Source: Pseudonocardia parietis (lineage in GTDB: Bacteria > Actinomycetota > Actinomycetes > Mycobacteriales > Pseudonocardiaceae). From it: a stretch of DNA of 64,000 nucleotides. The position numbers and the translations under genes were made by a program. Shown in pieces: positions 16,177 to 24,514 of the stretch. Every line of letters begins with the position of its first letter. The first letter of the stretch is position 1. Location of the stretch: contig NZ_JAGINU010000001.1 of the NCBI RefSeq assembly GCF_017876315.1, forward strand, positions 3,844,001 to 3,908,000. The letters are read 5' to 3'. Under the pieces are notes generated by a model. That model made no database searches. It was given only the letters and a program-made list of their open reading frames with translations, and was not told where the DNA came from.

Positions 16177-17519
16177 TCGTCATCGAGGGCGCGCACGTCG
16201 TCACCGTCTCCGGGCGGGAGTACCCGGACGGCCACGTCGTCATCGACGGGGACCGGATCGCCGCCGTCGGGCCGGGCCCGGCGCCGCGCCCGGACGGCGA
16301 GCACCGGGTCGTCGACGGCCGCGGCTGCCTGCTCACCCCGGGCCTGGTCAACACCCACCACCACCTCTACCAGTGGGTCACCCGTGGTCTGGCCGTGGAC
16401 GCGACGCTGTTCGAGTGGCTGCGCACGCTCTATCCGGTCTGGGCCGGGATCGACGAGCACGCGGTGCGCACCGGGGCGACCGGCGCGCTGGCCCACCTCG
16501 CCCGCTCCGGCACCACCACCTCCACCGACCACCACTACGTCTTCCCGCGCGAGGGCGGTGACCTGCTCGGCGCGCTGGTCACGGCAGCAGGCGAGGTCGG
16601 CCTGCGGTTCCACCCGACCCGCGGGTCGATGGACCTCGGGCGCAGCGCGGGTGGGCTGCCGCCGGATCACGTCGTCGAGGACCTCGACGCGGTGCTGACC
16701 GCGTCGGCCGAGGCCGTCAAGCGCTGGCACGACCCGGCGCCGGGGGCGATGGTGCGGGTCGCGCTCGCGCCCTGCTCGCCGTTCTCGGTGACCGGCGAGC
16801 TGATGCGGGCCTCGGCCGAGCTGGGCCGGGAGCTGGGCGTGCGGCTGCACACCCACCTGGCCGAGACGCGCGACGAGGTGGACTTCTGCCGGGAACGGTT
16901 CGGCTGCACGCCGACCGAGTATGTCGCGGATCTGGGCTGGACCGGCCCGGACGTGTGGTTCGCGCACGCCGTGCACCTCGACGACGACGCGGTGCGCGCG
17001 ATCGGGTCGACCGGCACCGGCGTCGCGCACTGCCCCACCTCGAACGGACGCCTCGGCGCCGGTATCGCCCGGATCCGGGACCTGCGCGACGCCGGAGCGG
17101 TCGTCGGGCTCGGGGTGGACGGGGCCGCGTCCAACGAGTCCTCCCTGATGCTCGACGAGGTGCGCCACTCCCTGCTGTTCGCCAGGGCCGTGGGCGGGCC
17201 CACCGCGCTCGGCGTTCGCGAGGCACTGGAGATGGGCACCCTCGGCGGGGCCCGGGTGCTCGGGCGCGACGACGAGATCGGCTCGATCGAACCCGGCAAG
17301 CTCGCCGATCTCGCGCTCTGGCGGCTCGACGGGCTCGCCCACGCCGACGTCGCCGACCCGGTGGCGGCGCTGGTGCTCGGCTCGCCGCCGCCGCTGGAGC
17401 TGCTGCTGGTCGGCGGCCGCCCGGTCGTCGAGCACGACGAGGTGCTGACCGTGGACACCGAGGCCGTCGCCGCCGCGTGCGCGGCGGTCCACCGCGACCT
17501 GCTGGAGAAGGCAACATGA
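16173..17519 (+). CDS. 8-oxoguanine / guanine deaminase (amidohydrolase)
   Basis: A 448-residue amidohydrolase of the ATZ/TRZ-guanine deaminase group, the usual length for 8-oxoguanine deaminases. Metal-site motifs in order: N-T-H-H-H-L-Y-Q-W (residues about 52-60), H-T-H-L-A-E-T, F-A-H-A-V-H-L, and G-V-D-G-A-A-S-N-E-S. The H-H-L-Y-Q and D-G-A-A-S-N-E elements are those I associate with 8-oxoguanine deaminase rather than classical guanine deaminase. The product would be urate from 8-oxoguanine or xanthine from guanine. It is embedded between the 2Fe-2S and molybdenum subunits of xanthine dehydrogenase, starts at GTG 16173 overlapping the previous stop, and ends in a 4-bp ATGA overlap. Its product therefore feeds or bypasses the same enzyme. 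Confidence 0.88.
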   Translation: MIVIEGAHVVTVSGREYPDGHVVIDGDRIAAVGPGPAPRPDGEHRVVDGRGCLLTPGLVNTHHHLYQWVTRGLAVDATLFEWLRTLYPVWAGIDEHAVRTGATGALAHLARSGTTTSTDHHYVFPREGGDLLGALVTAAGEVGLRFHPTRGSMDLGRSAGGLPPDHVVEDLDAVLTASAEAVKRWHDPAPGAMVRVALAPCSPFSVTGELMRASAELGRELGVRLHTHLAETRDEVDFCRERFGCTPTEYVADLGWTGPDVWFAHAVHLDDDAVRAIGSTGTGVAHCPTSNGRLGAGIARIRDLRDAGAVVGLGVDGAASNESSLMLDEVRHSLLFARAVGGPTALGVREALEMGTLGGARVLGRDDEIGSIEPGKLADLALWRLDGLAHADVADPVAALVLGSPPPLELLLVGGRPVVEHDEVLTVDTEAVAAACAAVHRDLLEKAT

Positions 17520-19843
17520 CCACCACCACGACATCGCGCACCGCGCCACCGTCGACCACCGTGGCCGGCGACCGCACCTCGGCCACCACCGGCCGGATCG
17601 GCGACAGCCCGCTGCGCCCGGACGGCACGCTCAAGGTCACCGGCGAGTTCGCCTACTCCTCGGACCTCTGGCACGAGGACATGTGCTGGGGCGTGACCCT
17701 GCGCAGCCCGCACCCGCACGCCCGGATCGTCTCGATCGACACCACCGCCGCGCTGCGGATGCCCGGCGTGGACGCGGTGCTGACCGCCGACGACGTACCG
17801 GGGGTGAACCGGACCGGCCTGGAGCACCAGGATCAGCCGGCGCTGGCCGAGGACGTCGTGCGGTACCAGGGGGAGCCGGTGGCGCTGGTCGCCGCCGACC
17901 ATCCGGAGACCGCGCGGCGGGCCGCCGCGGTGATCGCCGTCGAGTACGAGGTGCTGCCCGCACTCACCGACCCGCGCCGCGCGCTGGACCCGGACACCCC
18001 GTTGCTGCATCCCTCGCACCCCACCGGCAACGTGGTCCGCGAGCTACCTGTCCGGCGCGGCGGCCCGATCCCCGACGCACCGGTCGTGGTGGCCTGCGAG
18101 TTCGAGGTCGGCATGCAGGACCAGGCGTTCCTCGGTCCGGAGTCCGGGCTCGCCGTGCCGGACGGCGAGGGTGGTCTCGACCTCTACGTGGCCACCCAGT
18201 GGCTGCACACCGACCAGCAGCAGGTGCAACGGGTGCTGGGCATCGGCCCGGACGCGGCCCGGCTGCACCTGGCCGGCGTCGGCGGCGCGTTCGGCGGTCG
18301 TGAGGACCTGTCGATGCACGTGCACGCCTGCCTGCTGGCACTGCGCACCGGCAAGCCGGTGAAGATGAGCTACTCGCGCGAGGAGTCCTTCTTCGGGCAC
18401 GTGCACCGGCACCCGGCCTGGTTGCGCTACGAGTTCGGCGCCGACGACGACGGCACCCTGCGCTACGGGAAGGCCGAGATCCTGTTCGACGGCGGCGCCT
18501 ACGCGTCCTCGACCGGCGCCGTCGTCGGCAACGGCGGGACGCTCGGGCTGGGCCCGTACCGGTTCCCGGTGGTCGACGTCGTCGCCCGCGGCGTGTACAC
18601 GAACAACCCGCCGTGCGGGGCGATGCGCGGTTTCGGCTGCGTGCAGGCCGCGTTCGCGCACGAGTACCTGATGGACGCCCTCGCCGAGCGGGTCGGTGCC
18701 GACCCGGTCGAGCTGCGTGCCCGCAACGGGATGCGCGAGGGCGACCCGAACATCACCGGGCAGACGATCGACTCCGCGGCGCCGGTGGCCGAGCTGATCC
18801 GCCGGGTCCGGGACATGCCGCTGCCCGGCGATCGCGGCGACGACCTGCTCGAGCTGCCCGGCGGCGTCGGGAACACCACGCACGGCGAGGGCGTCCGGCG
18901 CGGGATCGGCTACTCGGTCACCTACAAGAACATCGGCTTCTCCGAGGGCTTCGACGACTACTCCACCGCCCGGGTCCGGCTCTCGGTGGCCGGTGGCGAG
19001 CCGGTGGCCTCGGTGCACACCGCGGCCGCCGAGGTCGGCCAGGGACTGGTCTCGGTGCAGGCCCAGATCGCCCGCACCGAGCTCGGGGTGAGCCGGGTCG
19101 TCGTCGAGCCGGCCGACACCACGATCGGGTCCGCGGGATCGACGTCGGCGTCGCGCCAGACCTACGTCACCGGCGGCGCCGTGCGCGCGGCGTGCGAACT
19201 GGTCCGGGCCCGGGTGCTCCAGCGGGCCGCCGGCACGCTCGGGGTACCGGTGGGGTCGCTGCGCCTCGAGGGGGACAAGGTCGTCGCCGCCGGTGGCGAG
19301 GTCCTCGCCGGGCTGGCCGACGTGCTGGGCGACAGCGCGGTCGAGGAGACCACCGAGTGGCGGCACCGGCCGACCGCCGAGCCGGACCCGGAGACCGGGC
19401 AGGGCGACGCGCACGTGCAGTACGCGTTCTCCGCGCACCGCGCGGTGGTCGACGTCGACGTCGAGCTGGGCCTGGTCAAGATGATCGCCCTGGACACCGC
19501 ACAGGACGTCGGGAAGGCGATCAACCCGGACGCCGTGCTCGGCCAGATCCAGGGCGGGTCGGTGCAGGGAATGGGCCTGGCGCTGATGGAGGAGGTGCTG
19601 GTGACCGACGGGCAGGTGCGCAACCCGTCGTTCACCGACTACCTCATCCCGACCGTGCTCGACACCCCGCCGATGCGGATCGAGGTGCTGGAGAACCCGG
19701 ACCCGCACGCTCCGTACGGCGTGCGAGGGGTCGGCGAGCCGCCGACCATCTCCAGCGGGCCCGCGGTGGCCGCGGCGATCCGGGCGGCCACCGGGAAGGC
19801 GCTGCGGCGCGTGCCGATCCGGCCGGAGCACATCGTGACCTGA
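17516..19843 (+). CDS. Xanthine dehydrogenase, molybdenum-binding (large) subunit
   Basis: A 775-residue molybdopterin cytosine dinucleotide/molybdopterin-binding subunit. Landmarks are S-P-H-P-H-A-R-I near residue 63, M-Q-D-Q-A-F-L-G-P-E, the G-G-A-F-G-G-R-E-D cofactor loop, A-M-R-G-F-G-C-V-Q-A, and the C-terminal G-V-G-E-P-P-T with the expected catalytic glutamate. It hydroxylates the purine ring (hypoxanthine to xanthine to urate). The N terminus has a poly-Thr/Ser tail of about 25 residues not found in most relatives. ATG 17516 overlaps the deaminase stop. The three dehydrogenase subunits and the deaminase form one operon. No XdhC/CoxF-type maturation protein is seen in the window. Confidence 0.92.
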   Translation: MTTTTTSRTAPPSTTVAGDRTSATTGRIGDSPLRPDGTLKVTGEFAYSSDLWHEDMCWGVTLRSPHPHARIVSIDTTAALRMPGVDAVLTADDVPGVNRTGLEHQDQPALAEDVVRYQGEPVALVAADHPETARRAAAVIAVEYEVLPALTDPRRALDPDTPLLHPSHPTGNVVRELPVRRGGPIPDAPVVVACEFEVGMQDQAFLGPESGLAVPDGEGGLDLYVATQWLHTDQQQVQRVLGIGPDAARLHLAGVGGAFGGREDLSMHVHACLLALRTGKPVKMSYSREESFFGHVHRHPAWLRYEFGADDDGTLRYGKAEILFDGGAYASSTGAVVGNGGTLGLGPYRFPVVDVVARGVYTNNPPCGAMRGFGCVQAAFAHEYLMDALAERVGADPVELRARNGMREGDPNITGQTIDSAAPVAELIRRVRDMPLPGDRGDDLLELPGGVGNTTHGEGVRRGIGYSVTYKNIGFSEGFDDYSTARVRLSVAGGEPVASVHTAAAEVGQGLVSVQAQIARTELGVSRVVVEPADTTIGSAGSTSASRQTYVTGGAVRAACELVRARVLQRAAGTLGVPVGSLRLEGDKVVAAGGEVLAGLADVLGDSAVEETTEWRHRPTAEPDPETGQGDAHVQYAFSAHRAVVDVDVELGLVKMIALDTAQDVGKAINPDAVLGQIQGGSVQGMGLALMEEVLVTDGQVRNPSFTDYLIPTVLDTPPMRIEVLENPDPHAPYGVRGVGEPPTISSGPAVAAAIRAATGKALRRVPIRPEHIVT

Positions 19844-19864
19844 CGGCCGACGCGCCGTTCACCG

Positions 19865-19880
19865 ACTTGTCAATACAAGT
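19865..19880. promoter_or_regulatory. ACTTGT-CAAT-ACAAGT operator upstream of the phosphonate-associated dehydrogenase
   Basis: Perfect 6-bp inverted repeat with a 4-nt spacer, 39 bp before the ATG of the zinc dehydrogenase. The same half-site recurs beside the GntR gene and the FAD oxidoreductase, so this is a likely GntR operator. TTGTCA within it could serve as a -35 element, implying repression by occlusion. Confidence 0.6.
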
Positions 19881-19918
19881 TGGTGGACGGCGGGCCGCTC
19901 CGGTGCGACCGTGACCGC

Positions 19919-21067
19919 ATGACGACGACCGTGGCGACCGCCCGCTACGCCCGCTGGGACGGAACGGGGGAGCCGTTCCGGCTCGTCGACACCGCGCTAC
20001 CGGCCCGGCCTGCGCCGGGTGAGGTGCTGGTGCGGGTCGACCTGGCGACGGTGTGCGGCTCGGACCTGCACACGACGCGGGGACACCGTTCCTCGCCCGT
20101 GCCGGGGGTGCTCGGACACGAGCAGGTCGGGCGGGTGGTAGCTGTCGGAAGCACCCCTGTCGGAGGCACCCCTGTCGGGAACACGGCTGTCGGGGCCACG
20201 GCTGCTGGGGCCGCGCCCGGCGGTCCGGGCCCGCGGCACATCGACGGAGCCCCGGTGCTCGTGGGGGACCGGATCGTCTGGTCGGTCGCCGCCTCCTGCG
20301 GGCACTGCCGTCGCTGCCGCCGCGGGCTCCCGCAGAAGTGCACCGACCTGCTGAAATACGGTCACGAACCGCTCGACGAGGCGCATCCGCTGACCGGCGG
20401 CTTCGCCACCCACTGCGTGCTCGCGCCCGGGACGGCGACCGTCGTCGTCCCGGACGCGGTGCCCGACCTCGTCGCCGCACCCGCCTCGTGCGCCACCGCC
20501 ACGGTCGCGGCCGTCCTCGACGCGGCCGTTCTCGACGCGGCCGGGCGGCTCGGGCCGGGGGACCGGGTCCTGGTCACCGGGGCCGGGATGCTCGGGGTGA
20601 CCGCGGTCGCCATGGCGGCCCGGATGGGTGCCGAGGTGGTCGCCGCCGACCCGCACGCCGACCGGCGCGAGCGCGCGCTGCGCTTCGGTGCGACGGCCGC
20701 CGTGGAGGTCCCGGACGCGGGCGCGTTCGACGTGGCCCTGGAGCTGTCCGGGGCGGCGCCGGCGGTGCGAACCTGTCTCGACAGCCTCGACGTCGGCGGG
20801 ACCGCGGTGCTCGCCGGCTCGGTGTCACCCGGCCCCGCAGTGGCGCTCGACCCGGAACGGACGGTCCGCGGCCTGCACACGATCGTCGGGGTGCACAACT
20901 ATGCGCCCCGCCACCTCGCCGCGGCCGTGGAGTTCCTCGCCACCGAGCACGCCCGGTTCCCGTTCGCCGAGCTCGTCGGCGGGCCCTGGCCGCTCGAGGA
21001 CCTCGACGCCGCCTTCGCCGCCGCCGGCGCGCCGGGCGCCGCACCCCGCCAAGCCGTGCGCCCCTGA
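19919..21067 (+). CDS. Zinc-dependent alcohol dehydrogenase, phosphonate-catabolism associated (HpnZ-like)
   Basis: A 382-residue MDR-family dehydrogenase. Catalytic-zinc residues lie in V-C-G-S-D-L-H and G-H-E-Q; the structural zinc loop is C-G-H-C-R-R-C...C. A GxGxxG-like NAD site, V-T-G-A-G-M-L-G-V, follows. The order and the late H-N-Y-A-P-R-H-L segment fit the clade TIGRFAM calls phosphonate-catabolism-associated alcohol dehydrogenase. Its proposed substrate is a hydroxylated or aldehyde phosphonate. Between the catalytic-zinc region and the structural-zinc loop, residues about 75-99 are an expanded T-P-V-G-type pentapeptide repeat that normal members should lack. ATG 19919 is chosen because family members begin shortly before A-x-x-Y/W. 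Monocistronic, with an operator upstream. Confidence 0.82.
   Translation: MTTTVATARYARWDGTGEPFRLVDTALPARPAPGEVLVRVDLATVCGSDLHTTRGHRSSPVPGVLGHEQVGRVVAVGSTPVGGTPVGNTAVGATAAGAAPGGPGPRHIDGAPVLVGDRIVWSVAASCGHCRRCRRGLPQKCTDLLKYGHEPLDEAHPLTGGFATHCVLAPGTATVVVPDAVPDLVAAPASCATATVAAVLDAAVLDAAGRLGPGDRVLVTGAGMLGVTAVAMAARMGAEVVAADPHADRRERALRFGATAAVEVPDAGAFDVALELSGAAPAVRTCLDSLDVGGTAVLAGSVSPGPAVALDPERTVRGLHTIVGVHNYAPRHLAAAVEFLATEHARFPFAELVGGPWPLEDLDAAFAAAGAPGAAPRQAVRP
20141..20215 (+). repeat. 15-bp minisatellite inside the zinc dehydrogenase
   Basis: Five consecutive 15-bp units, each resembling CCTGTCGGNNNCACC and drifting toward GCTGCTGGGGCCGCG in the last. They encode the A/P-V-G-x-T pentapeptide repeated in frame. 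The insert adds about 25 residues. Confidence 0.85.
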
Positions 21068-21515
21068 GCGCCCCGGCCTCCGGTGCCCGGGCGCTGGCGC
21101 TTCCTGATCGAGCCGCACGCTTCCGCCCTGCTCAGGGCGGAAACGTGCGGCTCAGCTGTCGGCGCACGATCGGGGCGCACCTTTCCGCCCTGAGCAGGGC
21201 GGCACCGTGCGTCTCGGATCCGCGGGGTGTGCTCGGGTGTCCTGACGAGGGACGGAGGGGCAGGTACGTCCCGAGCGCCCGGTGCCCGGTGCCCGATGCG
21301 CCCCGGCTCCCGGTGAGCTGGCGCTACGCGATCGAGCCGCACGCTTCCGCCCCGATCAGGGCGGGAACGTGCGTCTCAGTTGCCGGCGCACGGTCGAGGC
21401 GGACCTTTTCGCCCTGTTCGGGGCGACACCGTGCATCTCGGGCCATCGGGGGGGGGGTGCGGGTCGGTCGCACCCGAGAGCGGGCCGAGTTACCCGGCGC
21501 GACGGTGTCGTGCTG
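21068..21515. repeat. 448-bp non-coding spacer with two ~145-bp direct repeats, each with two hairpins
   Basis: Copy 1 is 21068-21217 and copy 2 is 21298-21441. Their best-conserved 112-bp cores (21106-21217 and 21330-21441) are the same length. Each core has two hairpins built on TTCCGCCCTG...CAGGGCGG arms flanked by CGCAC/GTGCG: 21112-21151 and 21176-21211 in copy 1, 21337-21373 and 21400-21434 in copy 2. A run of ten G follows at 21448-21457. No protein-coding signal is convincing on either strand. The spacer separates convergent genes, so termination is one role, but the repeat structure resembles a dispersed REP/BIME-type element. Confidence 0.85.
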
Positions 21516-22250
21516 TCACTCCCGGGTGACGGCGCCCCGGCCGCCGCGGGTGTTGGTGATCGTCACCGTGGCGACGTCCGGGCGGTAGCGGTCCTCCGAC
21601 CATTCGAGGACCTCGCCTGCGGTGTTCCAGGTCAGGCGCCGTTCCCGCAGCAGCGGGTGCCCGACGTCGACGCCCAGCAGTTCGGCGTCGAGCTGGTCGG
21701 CGGCCACCGCGTCGAAGGTGTGCCGGGCGGCGTGCAGGTCGACCCCGTGCTCGGTGAGCAGTGCGTAGATCGAGCCGGCGTCGAGGTCGGCGTCGAGCAG
21801 CGGGCGCCCGACCTTCTCGATGTAGGTCATCCGTTCGAGCATGGCCGGGCGGTCGTCGAGCAGGCGCAGCCGGACCAGCTGGACGGCGAAGTCGCCCGGC
21901 TCCAGGTGCAGTGCCGCAGCCACCGTGGCGTCGGGATGCCGTAGTGCGATCTCCTGCAGCCGCTGGCCCGGGACGTGCCCGGTGAGCTCCGCGCGCCGGG
22001 TGAAGGACAGGAACGACTCGAACGGCTGCGCCGGCACGGCGTCGAGCACCACCGGGCGCCGGCCCTGCCCGCCGCCGACGAGACCCTCGTCGCGCAGCGC
22101 GGCCATCGCCTGGCGCACGGGTCCGCGCGAGGTCGCGAACTCCCGGCACAGCTCCGCCTCGGACGGCAGCAGCTCGCCGATCCCGATGGCGCCGCTGCGG
22201 ATCCGGGCGCGCAGCTCGTCGGCCAGCGTCCGGTGTAAGGGAGTGCCCAC
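21516..22250 (-). CDS. GntR family (HutC/UTRA) regulator of the phosphonate locus
   Basis: A 244-residue regulator. Residues about 5-70 are a GntR winged helix (P-L-H-R-T-L-A-D-E-L-R, then L-L-P-S-E-A-E-L, S-R-G-P-V-R-Q-A, and G-Q-G-R-R-P). Residues about 85-235 resemble a UTRA effector domain with the R-L-R-L-L-D-D-R-P-A...Y-I pattern. I use the GTG at 22250 because the conserved helix begins immediately after it; longer readings run into the divergent gene. No clear ribosome site. It is divergent from the FAD oxidoreductase-phnDCE operon. Matching palindromes occur at its own promoter and before the zinc dehydrogenase, so local control by a phosphonate-derived ligand is likely. Confidence 0.85.
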   Translation of the reverse strand: MGTPLHRTLADELRARIRSGAIGIGELLPSEAELCREFATSRGPVRQAMAALRDEGLVGGGQGRRPVVLDAVPAQPFESFLSFTRRAELTGHVPGQRLQEIALRHPDATVAAALHLEPGDFAVQLVRLRLLDDRPAMLERMTYIEKVGRPLLDADLDAGSIYALLTEHGVDLHAARHTFDAVAADQLDAELLGVDVGHPLLRERRLTWNTAGEVLEWSEDRYRPDVATVTITNTRGGRGAVTRE

Positions 22251-22252
22251 GG

Positions 22253-22334
22253 AGCTGACTGTACAAGTGATGCGGCCCTGCGCACGGCGTTGAAGAAGAC
22301 GCCAGGTGAACACCCACTGGCTTGTATCTACAAG
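22253..22334. promoter_or_regulatory. GntR operators in the divergent promoter
   Basis: A perfect palindrome CTTGTA-TC-TACAAG lies at 22321-22334, about 50 bp before the FAD oxidoreductase ATG. A second partial site, ACTGTACAAGT, lies at about 22257-22267, immediately upstream of the GntR start. Both share the ACTTGT/ACAAGT half-site with 19865-19880. Likely autoregulation plus control of the transport operon. Confidence 0.6.
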
Positions 22335-22382
22335 TCGTTGCCCGCTGTGGAATCTGCTGCCACGGTCGGAACCGTGACCCGG

Positions 22383-23606
22383 ATGAGTGATCTCGTGATC
22401 GTCGGGGCCGGTGTCGTCGGCCTCGCCCACGCGGTGGAGGCGGTGACGCGCGGCCTGACCGTGACCGTGCTGGACCGCGACGAGCGTGCCGTCGGCGCCT
22501 CGGTGCGCAACTTCGGCCACGGCTGCCTGACCGCGCAGACCGGCGACGCGCTGACCTACGCGCTGCGGGGCCGGGACACCTGGCTGCGGCTCGGGAGACG
22601 GGCGGGATTCGGGGTCGCCGAGTGCGGCACCGTCGTCGTCGCCCGCAGTGCCGAGGAGCGTGCCGCACTGGAGGAGCTCGCCGCCGGGCGCGGTGACGAC
22701 GTCGAGCTCCTCGATCCGGCGCAGGTCACCGGCCGGGTCCCGGTGGCCGCCGGGGGCCTGCACGGGGGCGCGTTCCTGCCGCGGGACCTGCGGGTCGAGC
22801 AACGCCGGGCGGTCGCCGCGATCGCCGCCTGGCTGAACACCCAGCCCGGAGCCGAGGTCCGCTTCGGCACCCCGGTGCTCGGGATCGACGGCACCGACCT
22901 CCCGGCCGGCCGAGCCGGGGCCACCGGCGCGGCCTCCGACAGGTCCGCCTTCACCGGCGCGGCGTCCGGCGGGTCCGGGTTCACCGGCACCGCGGCCGAC
23001 GGCCCGGTCGTCGTCCGCACCGGCCGCGGAGAGGTTCGGGCCCGGCAGGTCCTCGTCTGCGTCGGCCACGACCTGGACCGGCTGTTCCCCGCGCCGGCCG
23101 ACGCGGCGGGCCTGCGCCGCTGCGTCCTGCAGATACTCCAGCTCCGCCCGACGGCACCGGTCACGGTCGAGCCCGCGGTGCTCACCGGCAGCTCGATGTT
23201 GCGCTACCCCGCCCTCGCCGGCACCGAGGGAGCCCGCGCCCTGCGCGAGCGCTGGCGCACCGAACGCCCCGAGCTGCTCGACGCCGGGGTCAACCACATG
23301 CTCACCCAGCTGCCCGGCGGCGACCTCGTAGTCGGCGACACCCACACCTACGACCGCACCCCCGATCCCTTCACCGACGAGGCCCTCGACGACCTGCTGC
23401 TCGCCGAGACCCGGGCCCTGCTCGGGACCGACCTGCGGGTCGTGAGCCGCTGGCAGGGCGTCTACGCCGACGCACCCGGCGAGTTCCTCGTCCACCCCAC
23501 CGCCCCGGCGACGACGGCCGTGTCCGTCACCTCCGGCATCGGCATGACCACCGCCTTCGGCCTCGCCCCGGCCGTCCTCGACCTGATCGCCTCCCAGGAG
23601 CCCTGA
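22383..23606 (+). CDS. FAD-dependent oxidoreductase, phosphonate-associated (TIGR03364/HpnW-like)
   Basis: A 407-residue DAO-superfamily flavoenzyme. The FAD dinucleotide fold is at residues 3-30 (V-I-V-G-A-G-V-V-G-L), followed by V-L-D-R-D. N-F-G-H-G and a C-terminal G-I-G-M-T segment fit the clade associated with phosphonate transporters and phosphonatase-like hydrolases. The expected chemistry is oxidative removal of an amino or methylamino group from an aminophosphonate, giving a phosphonoaldehyde. Members have been connected to N-methylated or hydroxylated 2-aminoethylphosphonate; that link is from the literature as I recall it. A 30-bp in-frame repeat at 22923-23006 encodes a T-G-A-A-S-type insert. 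Its stop overlaps phnD (TGATG). Confidence 0.8.
   Translation: MSDLVIVGAGVVGLAHAVEAVTRGLTVTVLDRDERAVGASVRNFGHGCLTAQTGDALTYALRGRDTWLRLGRRAGFGVAECGTVVVARSAEERAALEELAAGRGDDVELLDPAQVTGRVPVAAGGLHGGAFLPRDLRVEQRRAVAAIAAWLNTQPGAEVRFGTPVLGIDGTDLPAGRAGATGAASDRSAFTGAASGGSGFTGTAADGPVVVRTGRGEVRARQVLVCVGHDLDRLFPAPADAAGLRRCVLQILQLRPTAPVTVEPAVLTGSSMLRYPALAGTEGARALRERWRTERPELLDAGVNHMLTQLPGGDLVVGDTHTYDRTPDPFTDEALDDLLLAETRALLGTDLRVVSRWQGVYADAPGEFLVHPTAPATTAVSVTSGIGMTTAFGLAPAVLDLIASQEP
22923..23006 (+). repeat. 30-bp in-frame repeat inside the FAD oxidoreductase
   Basis: Nearly three 30-bp units starting ACCGGCGCGGC at 22923, 22953 and 22983 (the last partial). They encode repeats of T-G-A-A-S-x-x-S-x-F. The segment probably loops out of the flavoenzyme fold. 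Confidence 0.75.
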
Positions 23607-24514
23607 TGCGCCCACGCCTGCTCGCCGGCCTCGTGCTGGCCACGACGCTCACCCTCACCGCCTGCGGCGGACCGTCCGAACCGGCCGCCGCCGGGTCAGT
23701 CACCTGTCCCGACGGGAAGATCCGGATGGGCGTCTCACCCTTCGAGGACCCCGCCAAGCTCATCCCGGCCGCCGAGGTGCTCGGCGACGCCCTGGAACGC
23801 CGGCTGAACTGCCCGGTCGACGTCCAGATCACCGAGGACTACTCCTCCGAGGTCCTCGCCATGCGCAACGACCAGCTGGAGCTCGGCATCTTCGGCCCGC
23901 TCGGCTACGTGTTCGCCGAGCAGCGCGCCGACGCCGAGGCCGTCGCCTCGTTCGGCACCGCCGACGGTGAGCTCGCCTCCTACACGGCCGGGATCTGGGT
24001 ACCACGCGACTCCGACATCACCGACGTCACGCAGCTGCGCGGCCGCGACCTGGCCCTCGGCGCGGTCGGCTCCACCTCCGGTGACGCGCTGCCCCGCCAG
24101 GCCTTGCTCGACGCCGGTCTGGCCGAGGGTGACGTTCGGGTCGACTACGCGGGCGGCCACCCCGAGGCACTGCTCGCCCTGACCAACGGCCACGTCGACG
24201 CGGCCCAGATCAACAGCCAGCAGCTGGCGTCCGCGACGGAGTCGGGGACCTTCGACCCGGCGAAGTTCCGGCAGGTCTGGACGTCCGCGCCGATCCCCAC
24301 CGACCCGATCGCGCTGCGCGGCAACCTGGAGCCCGAGTTCAAGGCCGCCGTCACGGACGCGCTGCTGAACCTCGACGCCCAGGCCGTCGGCGAGGTCGGT
24401 GCGCTGCTCGACGTCACTCCGCCCGGCCGGCTCGTGCCCGTCACCCACGACACCTACGCCCCGCTCGTCGAGCTCGCCGCGAAGCTCGGACTGACCGAAG
24501 AGGACGTGGAATGA
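23606..24514 (+). CDS. phnD: Phosphonate ABC transporter substrate-binding lipoprotein
   Basis: A 302-residue PhnD-type binding protein. It has a lipoprotein signal peptide with lipobox L-T-A-C and modified cysteine at residue 20. The mature domain has the family's G-V-S-P-F start, the Y-S-S-E-V-L-A-M segment, an F-G-P-L-G-Y-V-F ligand loop, and a G-S-T-S-G-D-A-L-P phosphonate-contact stretch. It captures a phosphonate outside the membrane for PhnE/PhnC. Coupled at both ends by stop-start overlaps. Confidence 0.92.
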   Translation: MRPRLLAGLVLATTLTLTACGGPSEPAAAGSVTCPDGKIRMGVSPFEDPAKLIPAAEVLGDALERRLNCPVDVQITEDYSSEVLAMRNDQLELGIFGPLGYVFAEQRADAEAVASFGTADGELASYTAGIWVPRDSDITDVTQLRGRDLALGAVGSTSGDALPRQALLDAGLAEGDVRVDYAGGHPEALLALTNGHVDAAQINSQQLASATESGTFDPAKFRQVWTSAPIPTDPIALRGNLEPEFKAAVTDALLNLDAQAVGEVGALLDVTPPGRLVPVTHDTYAPLVELAAKLGLTEEDVE

